A model generated the notes under the pieces. It was not told where the DNA came from. It searched no databases and worked only from the letters and a program-made list of their open reading frames with translations. From the NCBI RefSeq assembly GCF_008065155.1, contig NZ_CP042819.1, positions 682,001 through 746,000 of the forward strand: a stretch of 64,000 nt of DNA, given 5' to 3'. Within the stretch, counting starts at the first letter, position 1, and each line of letters begins with the position of its first letter. Shown here piece by piece: positions 56,479 to 64,000 of this stretch. The position numbers were made by a program, and so were the translations under genes. This DNA comes from Octadecabacter sp. SW4. GTDB lineage: Bacteria; Pseudomonadota; Alphaproteobacteria; Rhodobacterales; Rhodobacteraceae.

Positions 56479-56509
56479 AAGGCCGCCCCGGGTGTCCAGC
56501 GGCGGCCTT
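56479..56509 (-). terminator. Hairpin terminator after glyA
   Basis: AAGGCCGCC and GGCGGCCTT make a perfect nine-base stem with a 13-base loop, 25 bp past the glyA stop in the minus direction, followed by GGTCTTTGG. It probably separates glyA from the DUF817 gene. Confidence 0.55.
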
Positions 56510-56533
56510 GCGTAGCATTTGTGCAGCTATTCC

Positions 56534-57820
<1,287 letters not shown>

Positions 57821-57984
57821 GAAAGTGCCCCTCGGGTGAAATGTTGCCCGTGTCTTAGCGTAAGGTGGGCGTGGCCAAAAGTGACAAAACGACCCGTTGG
57901 CGCATTGCGCCGCCATTCGCCCTGCGCTTGCGTTTCAGGCAGGATCGGTGGACAACCGTCAATACAGTTGAAAAGGGCCGCCGC

Positions 57985-58752
57985 ATGACTGCCAAGATCA
58001 AGATCGCCTTTCTGGCCAGCGAGGCCCCAACCGCCCAAACCGCGCAGGGTGAATTGATTGCGCGCTATGGCGATTGCCTGGTGGCGGAGGCGCAGGTGAT
58101 CGTGGCGCTGGGCGGTGATGGATTCATGCTGCAGACCCTGCACGCGACCCAGGATCTGCCCGCGCCGGTTTACGGGATGAACCGCGGCACAGTCGGATTT
58201 CTGATGAACGAGTTTCACAGCGACGATCTGCTGGACCGGCTGGCCGAGGCCGAAGAAGCCGTGATCAATCCGCTGGCGACTACGGCTGTTTGTATCGATG
58301 GCACTGAACATCACGCGCTTGCGATCAACGAAGTGTCGCTGCTGCGCGCAGGGCCACAGGCCGCGAAATTGCAGATTTCGGTGGACGGCAAGGTTCGCAT
58401 GCACGAGCTGGTCTGTGACGGCGCGCTGGTCGCCACGCCCGCCGGTTCAACCGCCTACAACTACTCGGCCCACGGGCCGATCCTGCCGATCGGATCGGAT
58501 GTGCTGGCGTTGACGGCGATGTCGGCGTTTCGGCCACGGCGCTGGCGCGGTGCCTTGCTGCCCAAAAGCGCCCTGGTGCGCTTTGATGTAATCGAGCCGG
58601 ACAAGCGCCCGGTGATGTCGGACGCCGATGGTAAATCCGTGCGTGATGTGGCCTGGGTCGAGATCCGGTCCGAACCCAAGGTAGCCCACCGTATCCTGTT
58701 TGACCCCGGTCACGGGTTGGAAGAACGACTGATCCGCGAGCAGTTTGTGTGA
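57985..58752 (+). CDS. nadK: NAD kinase
   Basis: The 255-residue enzyme phosphorylates NAD to NADP. Motifs are GGDGFMLQTLH (the catalytic GGDG), GMNRGTVGFLMNEF, the NEVSLLR strand and TPAGSTAYNYSAHGP. It is a compact alphaproteobacterial form without regulatory extensions. The ATG at 57985 has AAAGGGCC before it; an in-frame upstream extension into the divergent spacer is not supported. A repeated hairpin terminator follows about 90 bp after the stop. Confidence 0.95.
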   Translation: MTAKIKIAFLASEAPTAQTAQGELIARYGDCLVAEAQVIVALGGDGFMLQTLHATQDLPAPVYGMNRGTVGFLMNEFHSDDLLDRLAEAEEAVINPLATTAVCIDGTEHHALAINEVSLLRAGPQAAKLQISVDGKVRMHELVCDGALVATPAGSTAYNYSAHGPILPIGSDVLALTAMSAFRPRRWRGALLPKSALVRFDVIEPDKRPVMSDADGKSVRDVAWVEIRSEPKVAHRILFDPGHGLEERLIREQFV

Positions 58753-58838
58753 TCCGGTAAACGGAGCGCGACCGCGCATTTCATATTCAGAAAGTTGCGC
58801 GGCGACGTGCAAAACCGCCCGGGGTACGGGGTGAAAGC

Positions 58839-58876
58839 TGCGCCTCCGGCGGGAGGTATTTTTGAACAGAAGAAGC
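58839..58876 (+). terminator. CCTCC-GGCG-GGAGG hairpin with TATTTTT, widespread type of intergenic terminator
   Basis: CCTCC (58843-58847) and GGAGG (58852-58856) flank GGCG and are followed by TATTTTT, then GAACAGAAGAAGC. The block resembles an intergenic terminator segment I recall from many Rhodobacterales genomes. It ends nadK transcription and sits at the end of the convergent prpE gene. Confidence 0.65.
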
Positions 58877-58878
58877 TG

Positions 58879-60771
58879 TTAGCCGCCGGCATATCCTAGT
58901 GGTTTCACCGCTGCGCGGATTTCATCGAGGATTGTGGGATCATCAATGGTCGCGGGCATCTTGAAGTCTTCGCCGTCGGCGATCTTGACCATTGTCGCGC
59001 GCAGGATTTTGCCCGAGCGGGTTTTCGGCAGGCGGTCCACCACCGCACACAGCTTGAACGCGGCCACCGGGCCGATCTTGTCGCGCACCAGTTTGATGCA
59101 GTCCTTGACGACATCCTCGTGTGATTTGGTCGCGCCCTTGTTGAGGCAGACAAAGCCCATTGGCAATTGCCCCTTGAGCTGATCTGTCACGCCGATCACC
59201 GCGCATTCGGCGACATCGGGGTGCGCGGCGAGCACTTCCTCCATCCCGCCCGTGGACAGGCGGTGGCCAGCCACGTTGATCACGTCATCGGTGCGCGCCA
59301 TGATGTAAAGGTAGCCGTCCTCGTCGATCATCCCTGCATCCCCGGTTTCGTAGTAACCGGGAAAGGTTGTCAGGTAGGATTTGATAAAGCGGTCGTTGGC
59401 ATTCCATAGGCCCGGCAGCGTGCCCGGCGGCAATGGCAGTTTGACGGCGATTGCGCCGAGTTCGCCCGGTTTCATCGGATGGCCCGCTTCGTCAAGGATT
59501 TGCACGTCATAGCCGGGCATCGGCACGGTGGGCGAACCGATCTTGACGGGTAGCGCCTCGATCCCGACGGGGTTGCCGGCGATGGTGTAGCCGGTTTCGG
59601 TTTGCCACCAGTGATCATAGACCGGCTTGCCCAGTTTATCCTGCATCCATTCGATTGTATCAGGGTCGGCCCGTTCGCCAGCCAGATAGATCGCATTCAG
59701 GCAGGAAAGGTCGTATTTCTTGACGAATTCGCCGGTGGGGTCTTCGCGTTTGACGGCGCGGAATGCCGTTGGCGCGGTGAAGAAGCATTTGACGTCATGT
59801 TCTTCGATCACCCGCCAAAAGGTGCCCGCATCGGGCGTGCCTATGGGCTTGCCCTCGAACACGACGGTGGTGTTGCCGTGGATCAGCGGGGCGTAGCAGA
59901 TATAGCTGTGTCCGACGACCCAGCCCACATCCGAGGCCGCCCAGAACACATCGCCGGGGTCCACGTTGTAGATGTTTTTCATCGTCCAGTTCAGCGCCAC
60001 CAGGTGCCCGCCCGTGGGGCGCACCACACCTTTGGGCGCGCCGGTGGTGCCGGAGGTATAAAGAATATAGGCGGGGTGGTTACCTTCGACGGGGACGCAC
60101 TCGGCGGGTTCAACGCCATATTGAAAGCCGTGCCAGTTATAGTCGCGGCCTTCTTCAAGGTGTGCAACCTCTTGCTCGCGCTGATAAATCACGCAGAAAT
60201 CGGGTTTATGGCTCGCCTGATCAATCGCCCCGTCGAGCAGCGGTTTGTAGTGCACCACCCGCCCGGGCTCTAACCCGCAGGACGCCGCGATGATCGCTTT
60301 GGGTTTCGCATCGTCGATCCGCACGGCCAATTCGCTGGCCGCGAAGCCGCCGAACACCACCGAGTGGATCGCGCCAAGGCGCGCGCAGGCCAGCATCGCC
60401 TCGAGTGCTTCGGGGATCATCGGCATATAGATGATCACGCGGTCGCCCTTTTCCACGCCTTTCGCACGCAGCGCACCGGCAAGGGTGGCGACGCGGTTGC
60501 GCAGCTCGAAATAGGTCACTTCGCGTTTTGTATGAGTGATCGGGCTGTCATAGATGATCGCCGTTTGGTCACCGCGCCCGTTTTCCACGTGCCGGTCCAC
60601 GGCGTTGTAGCAGGTGTTGACCATGCCATCGGCAAACCATTCATAAAGCGGGGCGTTTTCGTCAAACAGGGCCTTGGTTGGCTTGCGGTCCCAGTCGATC
60701 GCCTCGGCGGCATTCATCCAATAGCTTTCCGGATCAGCCTTCCAACTGTCGTAAACCTCGCGATAGCCCAT
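58879..60771 (-). CDS. prpE: Propionyl-CoA synthetase
   Basis: The 630-residue adenylate-forming enzyme activates propionate with ATP and CoA. It has YTSGTTGAPKGVVRP, the DHWWQTETGY core motif, GYYETGDAG and the catalytic-lysine region PKTRSGKILRATM. The start YREVYDSWKADPESYWMNAAEAI is typical of PrpE rather than acetyl-CoA synthetase. GGAGGAGG precedes the ATG. The upstream region to maeB has several TTTGCAAA-type boxes, consistent with control by a short-chain acyl-CoA regulator (PccR/ScfR type). It links to meaB in the same window through propionyl-CoA use. Confidence 0.94.
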   Translation of the reverse strand: MGYREVYDSWKADPESYWMNAAEAIDWDRKPTKALFDENAPLYEWFADGMVNTCYNAVDRHVENGRGDQTAIIYDSPITHTKREVTYFELRNRVATLAGALRAKGVEKGDRVIIYMPMIPEALEAMLACARLGAIHSVVFGGFAASELAVRIDDAKPKAIIAASCGLEPGRVVHYKPLLDGAIDQASHKPDFCVIYQREQEVAHLEEGRDYNWHGFQYGVEPAECVPVEGNHPAYILYTSGTTGAPKGVVRPTGGHLVALNWTMKNIYNVDPGDVFWAASDVGWVVGHSYICYAPLIHGNTTVVFEGKPIGTPDAGTFWRVIEEHDVKCFFTAPTAFRAVKREDPTGEFVKKYDLSCLNAIYLAGERADPDTIEWMQDKLGKPVYDHWWQTETGYTIAGNPVGIEALPVKIGSPTVPMPGYDVQILDEAGHPMKPGELGAIAVKLPLPPGTLPGLWNANDRFIKSYLTTFPGYYETGDAGMIDEDGYLYIMARTDDVINVAGHRLSTGGMEEVLAAHPDVAECAVIGVTDQLKGQLPMGFVCLNKGATKSHEDVVKDCIKLVRDKIGPVAAFKLCAVVDRLPKTRSGKILRATMVKIADGEDFKMPATIDDPTILDEIRAAVKPLGYAGG

Positions 60772-60867
60772 TTGTTTGCCTCCTCCAAAGCGATGTCATG
60801 GTGGTAGGCAGTGTCGGCGCGCTGGGCAAGTCTGTTGCGCAGGGGCGTGTCAGATTGACCCAGAAAA

Positions 60868-60970
60868 TTTGCAGGATTTGCGCAAATTGGGCTGCAAAGT
60901 TTTGCAAAGTTACCGAGATGCTGGGGGTTGCTGCATAGATTGGCGCTACTTTGCAAAGTTGCTTTGCATT
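60868..60970. promoter_or_regulatory. Cluster of TTTGCAAA-type boxes upstream of prpE (PccR/ScfR-like)
   Basis: Visible elements: TTTGCAGG (60868), ATTTGCGCAAAT (60876-60887, a perfect palindrome), GCTGCAAA (60891), TTTGCAAA (60901), TTTGCAAA (60950) and TTTGCATT (60963). The R. sphaeroides propionyl-CoA regulator PccR is known to use paired TTTGCAAA sites. Spacing here is 2 and 5 bases in the two clearest pairs, not the reported 4. Confidence 0.6.
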
Positions 60971-60978
60971 TGTGCAGG

Positions 60979-63258
60979 TCAGCCGTATTGCGCGACTGGT
61001 GTGCCGGCGATGGCAGCCATGTTCAACAAACCGCGTGCGGTGATCGACGGGGTGACGATATGCGCACGGTTGCCCATGCCCATCAGGATCGGCCCCACTT
61101 CGAGCCCGCCACCCTTCATCTTGAGGATATTGCGCACGCCGGATGCTGCATCGGCGTGGCCAAAGACCAGCACGTTGGCAGCCCCCTGCATGCGGCTGCC
61201 GGGCAAAAGGCGTTCGCGCAGTTCCGCATCCAGGGCGGCATCGACGTTCATTTCGCCCTCGTAGGTAAAGTCGAGGTTCATATCATCCAGCATCGCCATC
61301 GCCTCGCGCATGCGGGTGCCGGTGTCGCAATCAAGGTTGCCAAATTGTGATTGCGCACAGAACGCGACATTGGGTTCCAGACCAAAGCGGCGCACGTGGC
61401 GGGCAGCACCAAGAACCGTCTGGACCAATTGCGCGGGCGTCGGTTCAGACCGCACATGGGTGTCGGCAATGAACAGTGGCCCGTCTTCAAGGATCATCAT
61501 CGACAGGGCACCGTGAGCGCTGTGGCCATCGCGGCCCAACACATTGTCGATATAGTTCAGGTGCCAGCGGTATTGCCCGAAGGTGCCGCAGATCAGGCTG
61601 TCGGCTTCGTCTTGTTGCACCATCACCGCACCGATCGCGGTGGTGTTGGTGCGCATGATCGCCTTGGCCAGATCGGGGGTGACGCCACGGCGCGACATCA
61701 GGCTGTGATAGGCTTGCCAATAGTCGCGGTAGCGATCGTCGTTTTCCGGGTTCACGATCTTGAAATCCGTGTTGGGCTTGATCGTCAGACCGGCCCGTTC
61801 GCAACGTGCCTCGATCACCTCGGGGCGGCCAATAAGGATCGGCAGTTCTGTGGTTTCTTCAAGGATGGCCTGGGCCGCGCGCAGCACGCGCTCGTCCTCG
61901 CCCTCGGCAAAGACGATCCGGCGGGCGGCGGTAGCGGCGGCCTGAAACACGGGGCGCATCAGCAGCGCGGATTTGAACACGGATGCATCAAGGCTGGCCT
62001 TGTAGGCGTTCAGGTCCTCAAGCGGGCGTTGCGCGACACCGGTTTCCATCGCCGCCTTGGCGACGGCGCTGGCGACCACCCCGATCAGGCGCGGATCAAA
62101 GGGTTTCGGGATCAGGTAATCGGGTCCGAAGGTCAGTTCTTCGCCGTGATAGGCCGCCGCGGCTTCGGCCGATGTGGTGGCGCGGGCAAGCGCGGCGATT
62201 CCAGCGATACAGGCCAGTTGCATGTCGTCGTTGATTTCGGTCGCGCCCACATCGAGCGCGCCGCGAAAGATGAACGGAAAACACAGCACGTTATTGACCT
62301 GATTGGGAAAATCGCTGCGCCCTGTGGCGATGATCGCTCCGGGGGCGACTTCGCGCGCCAGATCAGGCAGGATTTCCGGGGTCGGGTTGGCAAGGGCAAA
62401 GATGATCGGGTCTTTGGCCATTTTCGCAACCATTTCGGGTTTCAGAACGCCGGGGCCTGACAGCCCAAGGAACATATCCGCGCCCTCGATCACCTCGGTC
62501 AGGGTAGCTGCTTTGCTACCTTGGGCGTATTCGGCCTTTTGCGGCGTCATTTCGGTTTCGCGGCCTTGGTAAACCAGCCCATCAATATCGCAGAGCCAAA
62601 CGTTTTCACGCCGCACCCCCAGTTTCAGCAGCATGTTGAGGCAGGCAATGCCCGCGGCCCCGCCGCCGGTGCTGACGATCTTGATGTCTTCGAACGTCTT
62701 GCCCGCCACATGCAGCGCGTTGGTCGCTGCCGCACCGACGACGATGGCGGTGCCGTGCTGGTCGTCATGAAAGACGGGGATATTCATCCGCTCGCGACAC
62801 AGCTTCTCGACGATGAAACAATCGGGTGCCTTGATGTCTTCGAGGTTAATCGCGCCGAAGGTGGGCTCAAGCGCGCAGACGATATCGGCCAGCTTTTCCG
62901 GGTCCGGTTCATTCACTTCGATGTCGAAACAGTCGATGTTTGCAAATTTCTTGAACAGGACGGCCTTGCCCTCCATTACCGGTTTTGAGGCCAGCGCGCC
63001 GATATTGCCAAGGCCCAGCACAGCGGTGCCGTTGGTGACGACGGCCACCAGATTGCCGCGTGCGGTGTAGTCGCGCGCCGTGTCGGCGTTTTCCGTAATT
63101 TCGATGCAGGCTTCGGCCACGCCCGGGGAATAGGCGCGGGCCAGATCGCGGCCGTTCGCCAGCGGCTTGGTGGCGCGGATTTCCAGTTTTCCGGGCTTGG
63201 GGAGCCGGTGATAATCCAGTGCTGCCTGACGCAGGTTATCGCGCGGTGTTTCGGCCAT
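60979..63258 (-). CDS. maeB: NADP-dependent malic enzyme fused to a phosphotransacetylase-like domain
   Basis: The 759-residue MaeB-type enzyme decarboxylates malate to pyruvate. Residues about 1-430 hold the malic enzyme ([45 protein letters not shown]); about 430-759 form a PTA-like domain ([47 protein letters not shown]) that binds acetyl-CoA as allosteric inhibitor in related enzymes. GGGAGGATC precedes the ATG. A 20-bp perfect palindrome lies 19 bp upstream and may be its operator. It supplies NADPH and pyruvate during growth on organic acids. Confidence 0.95.
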   Translation of the reverse strand: MAETPRDNLRQAALDYHRLPKPGKLEIRATKPLANGRDLARAYSPGVAEACIEITENADTARDYTARGNLVAVVTNGTAVLGLGNIGALASKPVMEGKAVLFKKFANIDCFDIEVNEPDPEKLADIVCALEPTFGAINLEDIKAPDCFIVEKLCRERMNIPVFHDDQHGTAIVVGAAATNALHVAGKTFEDIKIVSTGGGAAGIACLNMLLKLGVRRENVWLCDIDGLVYQGRETEMTPQKAEYAQGSKAATLTEVIEGADMFLGLSGPGVLKPEMVAKMAKDPIIFALANPTPEILPDLAREVAPGAIIATGRSDFPNQVNNVLCFPFIFRGALDVGATEINDDMQLACIAGIAALARATTSAEAAAAYHGEELTFGPDYLIPKPFDPRLIGVVASAVAKAAMETGVAQRPLEDLNAYKASLDASVFKSALLMRPVFQAAATAARRIVFAEGEDERVLRAAQAILEETTELPILIGRPEVIEARCERAGLTIKPNTDFKIVNPENDDRYRDYWQAYHSLMSRRGVTPDLAKAIMRTNTTAIGAVMVQQDEADSLICGTFGQYRWHLNYIDNVLGRDGHSAHGALSMMILEDGPLFIADTHVRSEPTPAQLVQTVLGAARHVRRFGLEPNVAFCAQSQFGNLDCDTGTRMREAMAMLDDMNLDFTYEGEMNVDAALDAELRERLLPGSRMQGAANVLVFGHADAASGVRNILKMKGGGLEVGPILMGMGNRAHIVTPSITARGLLNMAAIAGTPVAQYG

Positions 63259-63277
63259 GATGATCCTCCCGAGAATA

Positions 63278-63297
63278 ATGGTTTAATATTAAACCAT
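63278..63297. promoter_or_regulatory. 20-bp perfect palindrome upstream of maeB
   Basis: ATGGTTTAATATTAAACCAT is self-complementary along its whole length. It lies 19 bp before the maeB start, and its AT-rich core stands out in GC-rich DNA. A dimeric repressor (for example of the MarR or GntR family) is a likely binder; which one is unknown. Confidence 0.6.
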
Positions 63298-63298
63298 C

Positions 63299-63336
63299 TT
63301 GCTTCCGTTGGGGAAGCTTGCTTCCGTTGGGGAAGC
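63299..63336. repeat. Tandem 19-bp repeat, each unit a short hairpin
   Basis: TTGCTTCCGTTGGGGAAGC occurs twice without a gap (63299-63317 and 63318-63336). Each unit can fold as GCTTCC/GGAAGC around a small loop. It adjoins the palindrome upstream of maeB. Confidence 0.75.
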
Positions 63337-63404
63337 GCTGATGCGTGATTAAGCACGGATAACAGCTTCTTGCAAATCAAGAAGGTCGCGCGCAACTTAC
63401 GCCA

Positions 63405-64000
63405 ATGGACAAAACACACGAAATTCGCGCCGAGGTGGTCTTGCCCACCACATCCCTGCGTGACGATATCGGGTTTTTCACGAAAACCCTGAAAATGCGG
63501 ATGGATATGATTTATCCGGCGGACAATCCCGCCGTTGCAGTGTTCAGCGGCCACGGGCTGCGGGTGCGCCTTGATCAGGGAGCGGCAGGTGCCGGCCAGT
63601 TGCAGATCAACACCGACGATCCGGATTTTCTCAAGGGCACGCAGGTCGCGCCTGGCGGCACACAGATCACGATTGGCCCGCTGAATCCGCCGCTGGTCCT
63701 GCCCGACACCGACCATGCATTTGTCGTGCGCCGCCTGACAGATCAGGCGCCCTGGGTCATTGGCCGTGCGGGCATGCATTATCGTGACCTGATCCCGACC
63801 CGTCTGGGCGGGTCGATCATCGCCAGCCATATTCGCATTCCCGATGGCGGGCCGGTGCCCGATACGGTGCATTTCCACCGCGTCGGGTTTCAGCTGATCT
63901 TTTGTTATCGCGGCTGGGTCGATGTCTTATACGAGGATCAGGGTGGCCCGATCCGCCTGCACGCCGGTGATTGCTTTATCCAGCCGCCGGAGATCCGCCA
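63405..64000 (+). CDS. Cupin-domain protein with N-terminal VOC-like segment, cut at the window end
   Basis: An open frame of 198 codons runs from ATG 63405 to the window edge without a stop. The first part (SLRDDIGFFTKTLKMRMDMI, then YPADNPAVAVFSGHGLRVRL) looks like half of a glyoxalase/VOC domain. From about residue 145 the pattern is a cupin barrel: HFHRVGFQLIFCYRGWVDVL, then the second motif RLHAGDCFIQPPEIR, with metal-ligand-type histidines. Homologous Rhodobacterales proteins are annotated only as cupin proteins. The ribosome site is weak. The C-terminus is missing. Confidence 0.7.
   Translation, partial: MDKTHEIRAEVVLPTTSLRDDIGFFTKTLKMRMDMIYPADNPAVAVFSGHGLRVRLDQGAAGAGQLQINTDDPDFLKGTQVAPGGTQITIGPLNPPLVLPDTDHAFVVRRLTDQAPWVIGRAGMHYRDLIPTRLGGSIIASHIRIPDGGPVPDTVHFHRVGFQLIFCYRGWVDVLYEDQGGPIRLHAGDCFIQPPEIR

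Noticed and set aside
57821..57984. Glycine riboswitch upstream of glyA
   Set aside because: No paired aptamer-like conserved elements were visible in the 164-bp divergent gap.
61351..62460. 369-codon frame opposite maeB
   Set aside because: Antisense to confirmed catalytic domains; no ribosome site.

Overview
The window is high-GC chromosomal DNA from an alphaproteobacterium, most likely a Rhodobacterales (Roseobacter/Rhodobacter group) member. The evidence is: a polyol-utilisation operon with the gene order of the Rhodobacter sphaeroides smo/mtlK locus and a closely matching SmoS; an NDUFS4-type complex I accessory gene; typical Rhodobacterales housekeeping genes (uvrB, rpmB, lepA, glyA, nadK, prpE, maeB); an FNR-type box before a universal stress gene; and TTTGCAAA boxes before prpE. 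About 67 protein genes and one tRNA-Arg are supported. No phage, IS element, rRNA or CRISPR array was seen.

Layout. 1-6050: universal stress protein, ABM monooxygenase, small envelope proteins, uvrB, a secreted beta-propeller-like protein, a complex I accessory subunit and tRNA-Arg(TCT). 6250-15710: a double SnoaL-like protein divergent from a complete sorbitol/mannitol operon (HAD phosphatase, SorC-type regulator, ABC transporter smoEFGK, dehydrogenases smoS and mtlK). 15700-19110: a CdsA-like/PlsC-like phospholipid pair, then a PspA-YiaAB module with its own TetR regulator and three matching operators. 19166-23215: a four-gene operon pairing a gamma-butyrobetaine-hydroxylase-like dioxygenase with an HD-domain diiron oxygenase (TmpA/TmpB or PhnY/PhnZ type), plus an enolase-superfamily protein and a zinc alcohol dehydrogenase. 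23295-36720: an MFS exporter, several alpha/beta hydrolases, a HAD dehalogenase/hydrolase/PLP lyase/nuclease operon, an FKBP, hrpB, benE, meaB, rpmB and a PNPOx-fold protein.

36919-49195: a thirteen-gene sugar regulon. Eleven minus-strand genes (an acetoacetate-decarboxylase-like protein, D-2-hydroxyacid dehydrogenase, FAH hydrolase, a rhamnose-type ABC transporter, a GntR/FadR regulator, Gfo/Idh oxidoreductase, TIM-barrel isomerase and rhamnose-type mutarotase) diverge from two plus-strand genes (an SDR and an enolase-superfamily dehydratase). The intervening promoter carries a FadR-type palindrome. The gene set has no sugar kinase and no phosphate aldolase, so it looks like a non-phosphorylative oxidative route for a 6-deoxy sugar or a related sugar.

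49272-64000: a copper-chaperone pair, lepA, a lower-GC single-gene island encoding a HARE-HTH/GIY-YIG nuclease, small membrane proteins, a DUF817 protein, glyA, nadK, prpE and maeB, and a cupin protein cut by the window edge. The best candidates for undescribed biology are the TmpAB-like operon with its two extra enzymes, the thirteen-gene sugar regulon, and the HARE/GIY-YIG orphan. All functional statements come from reading motifs and gene order; no database search was run.
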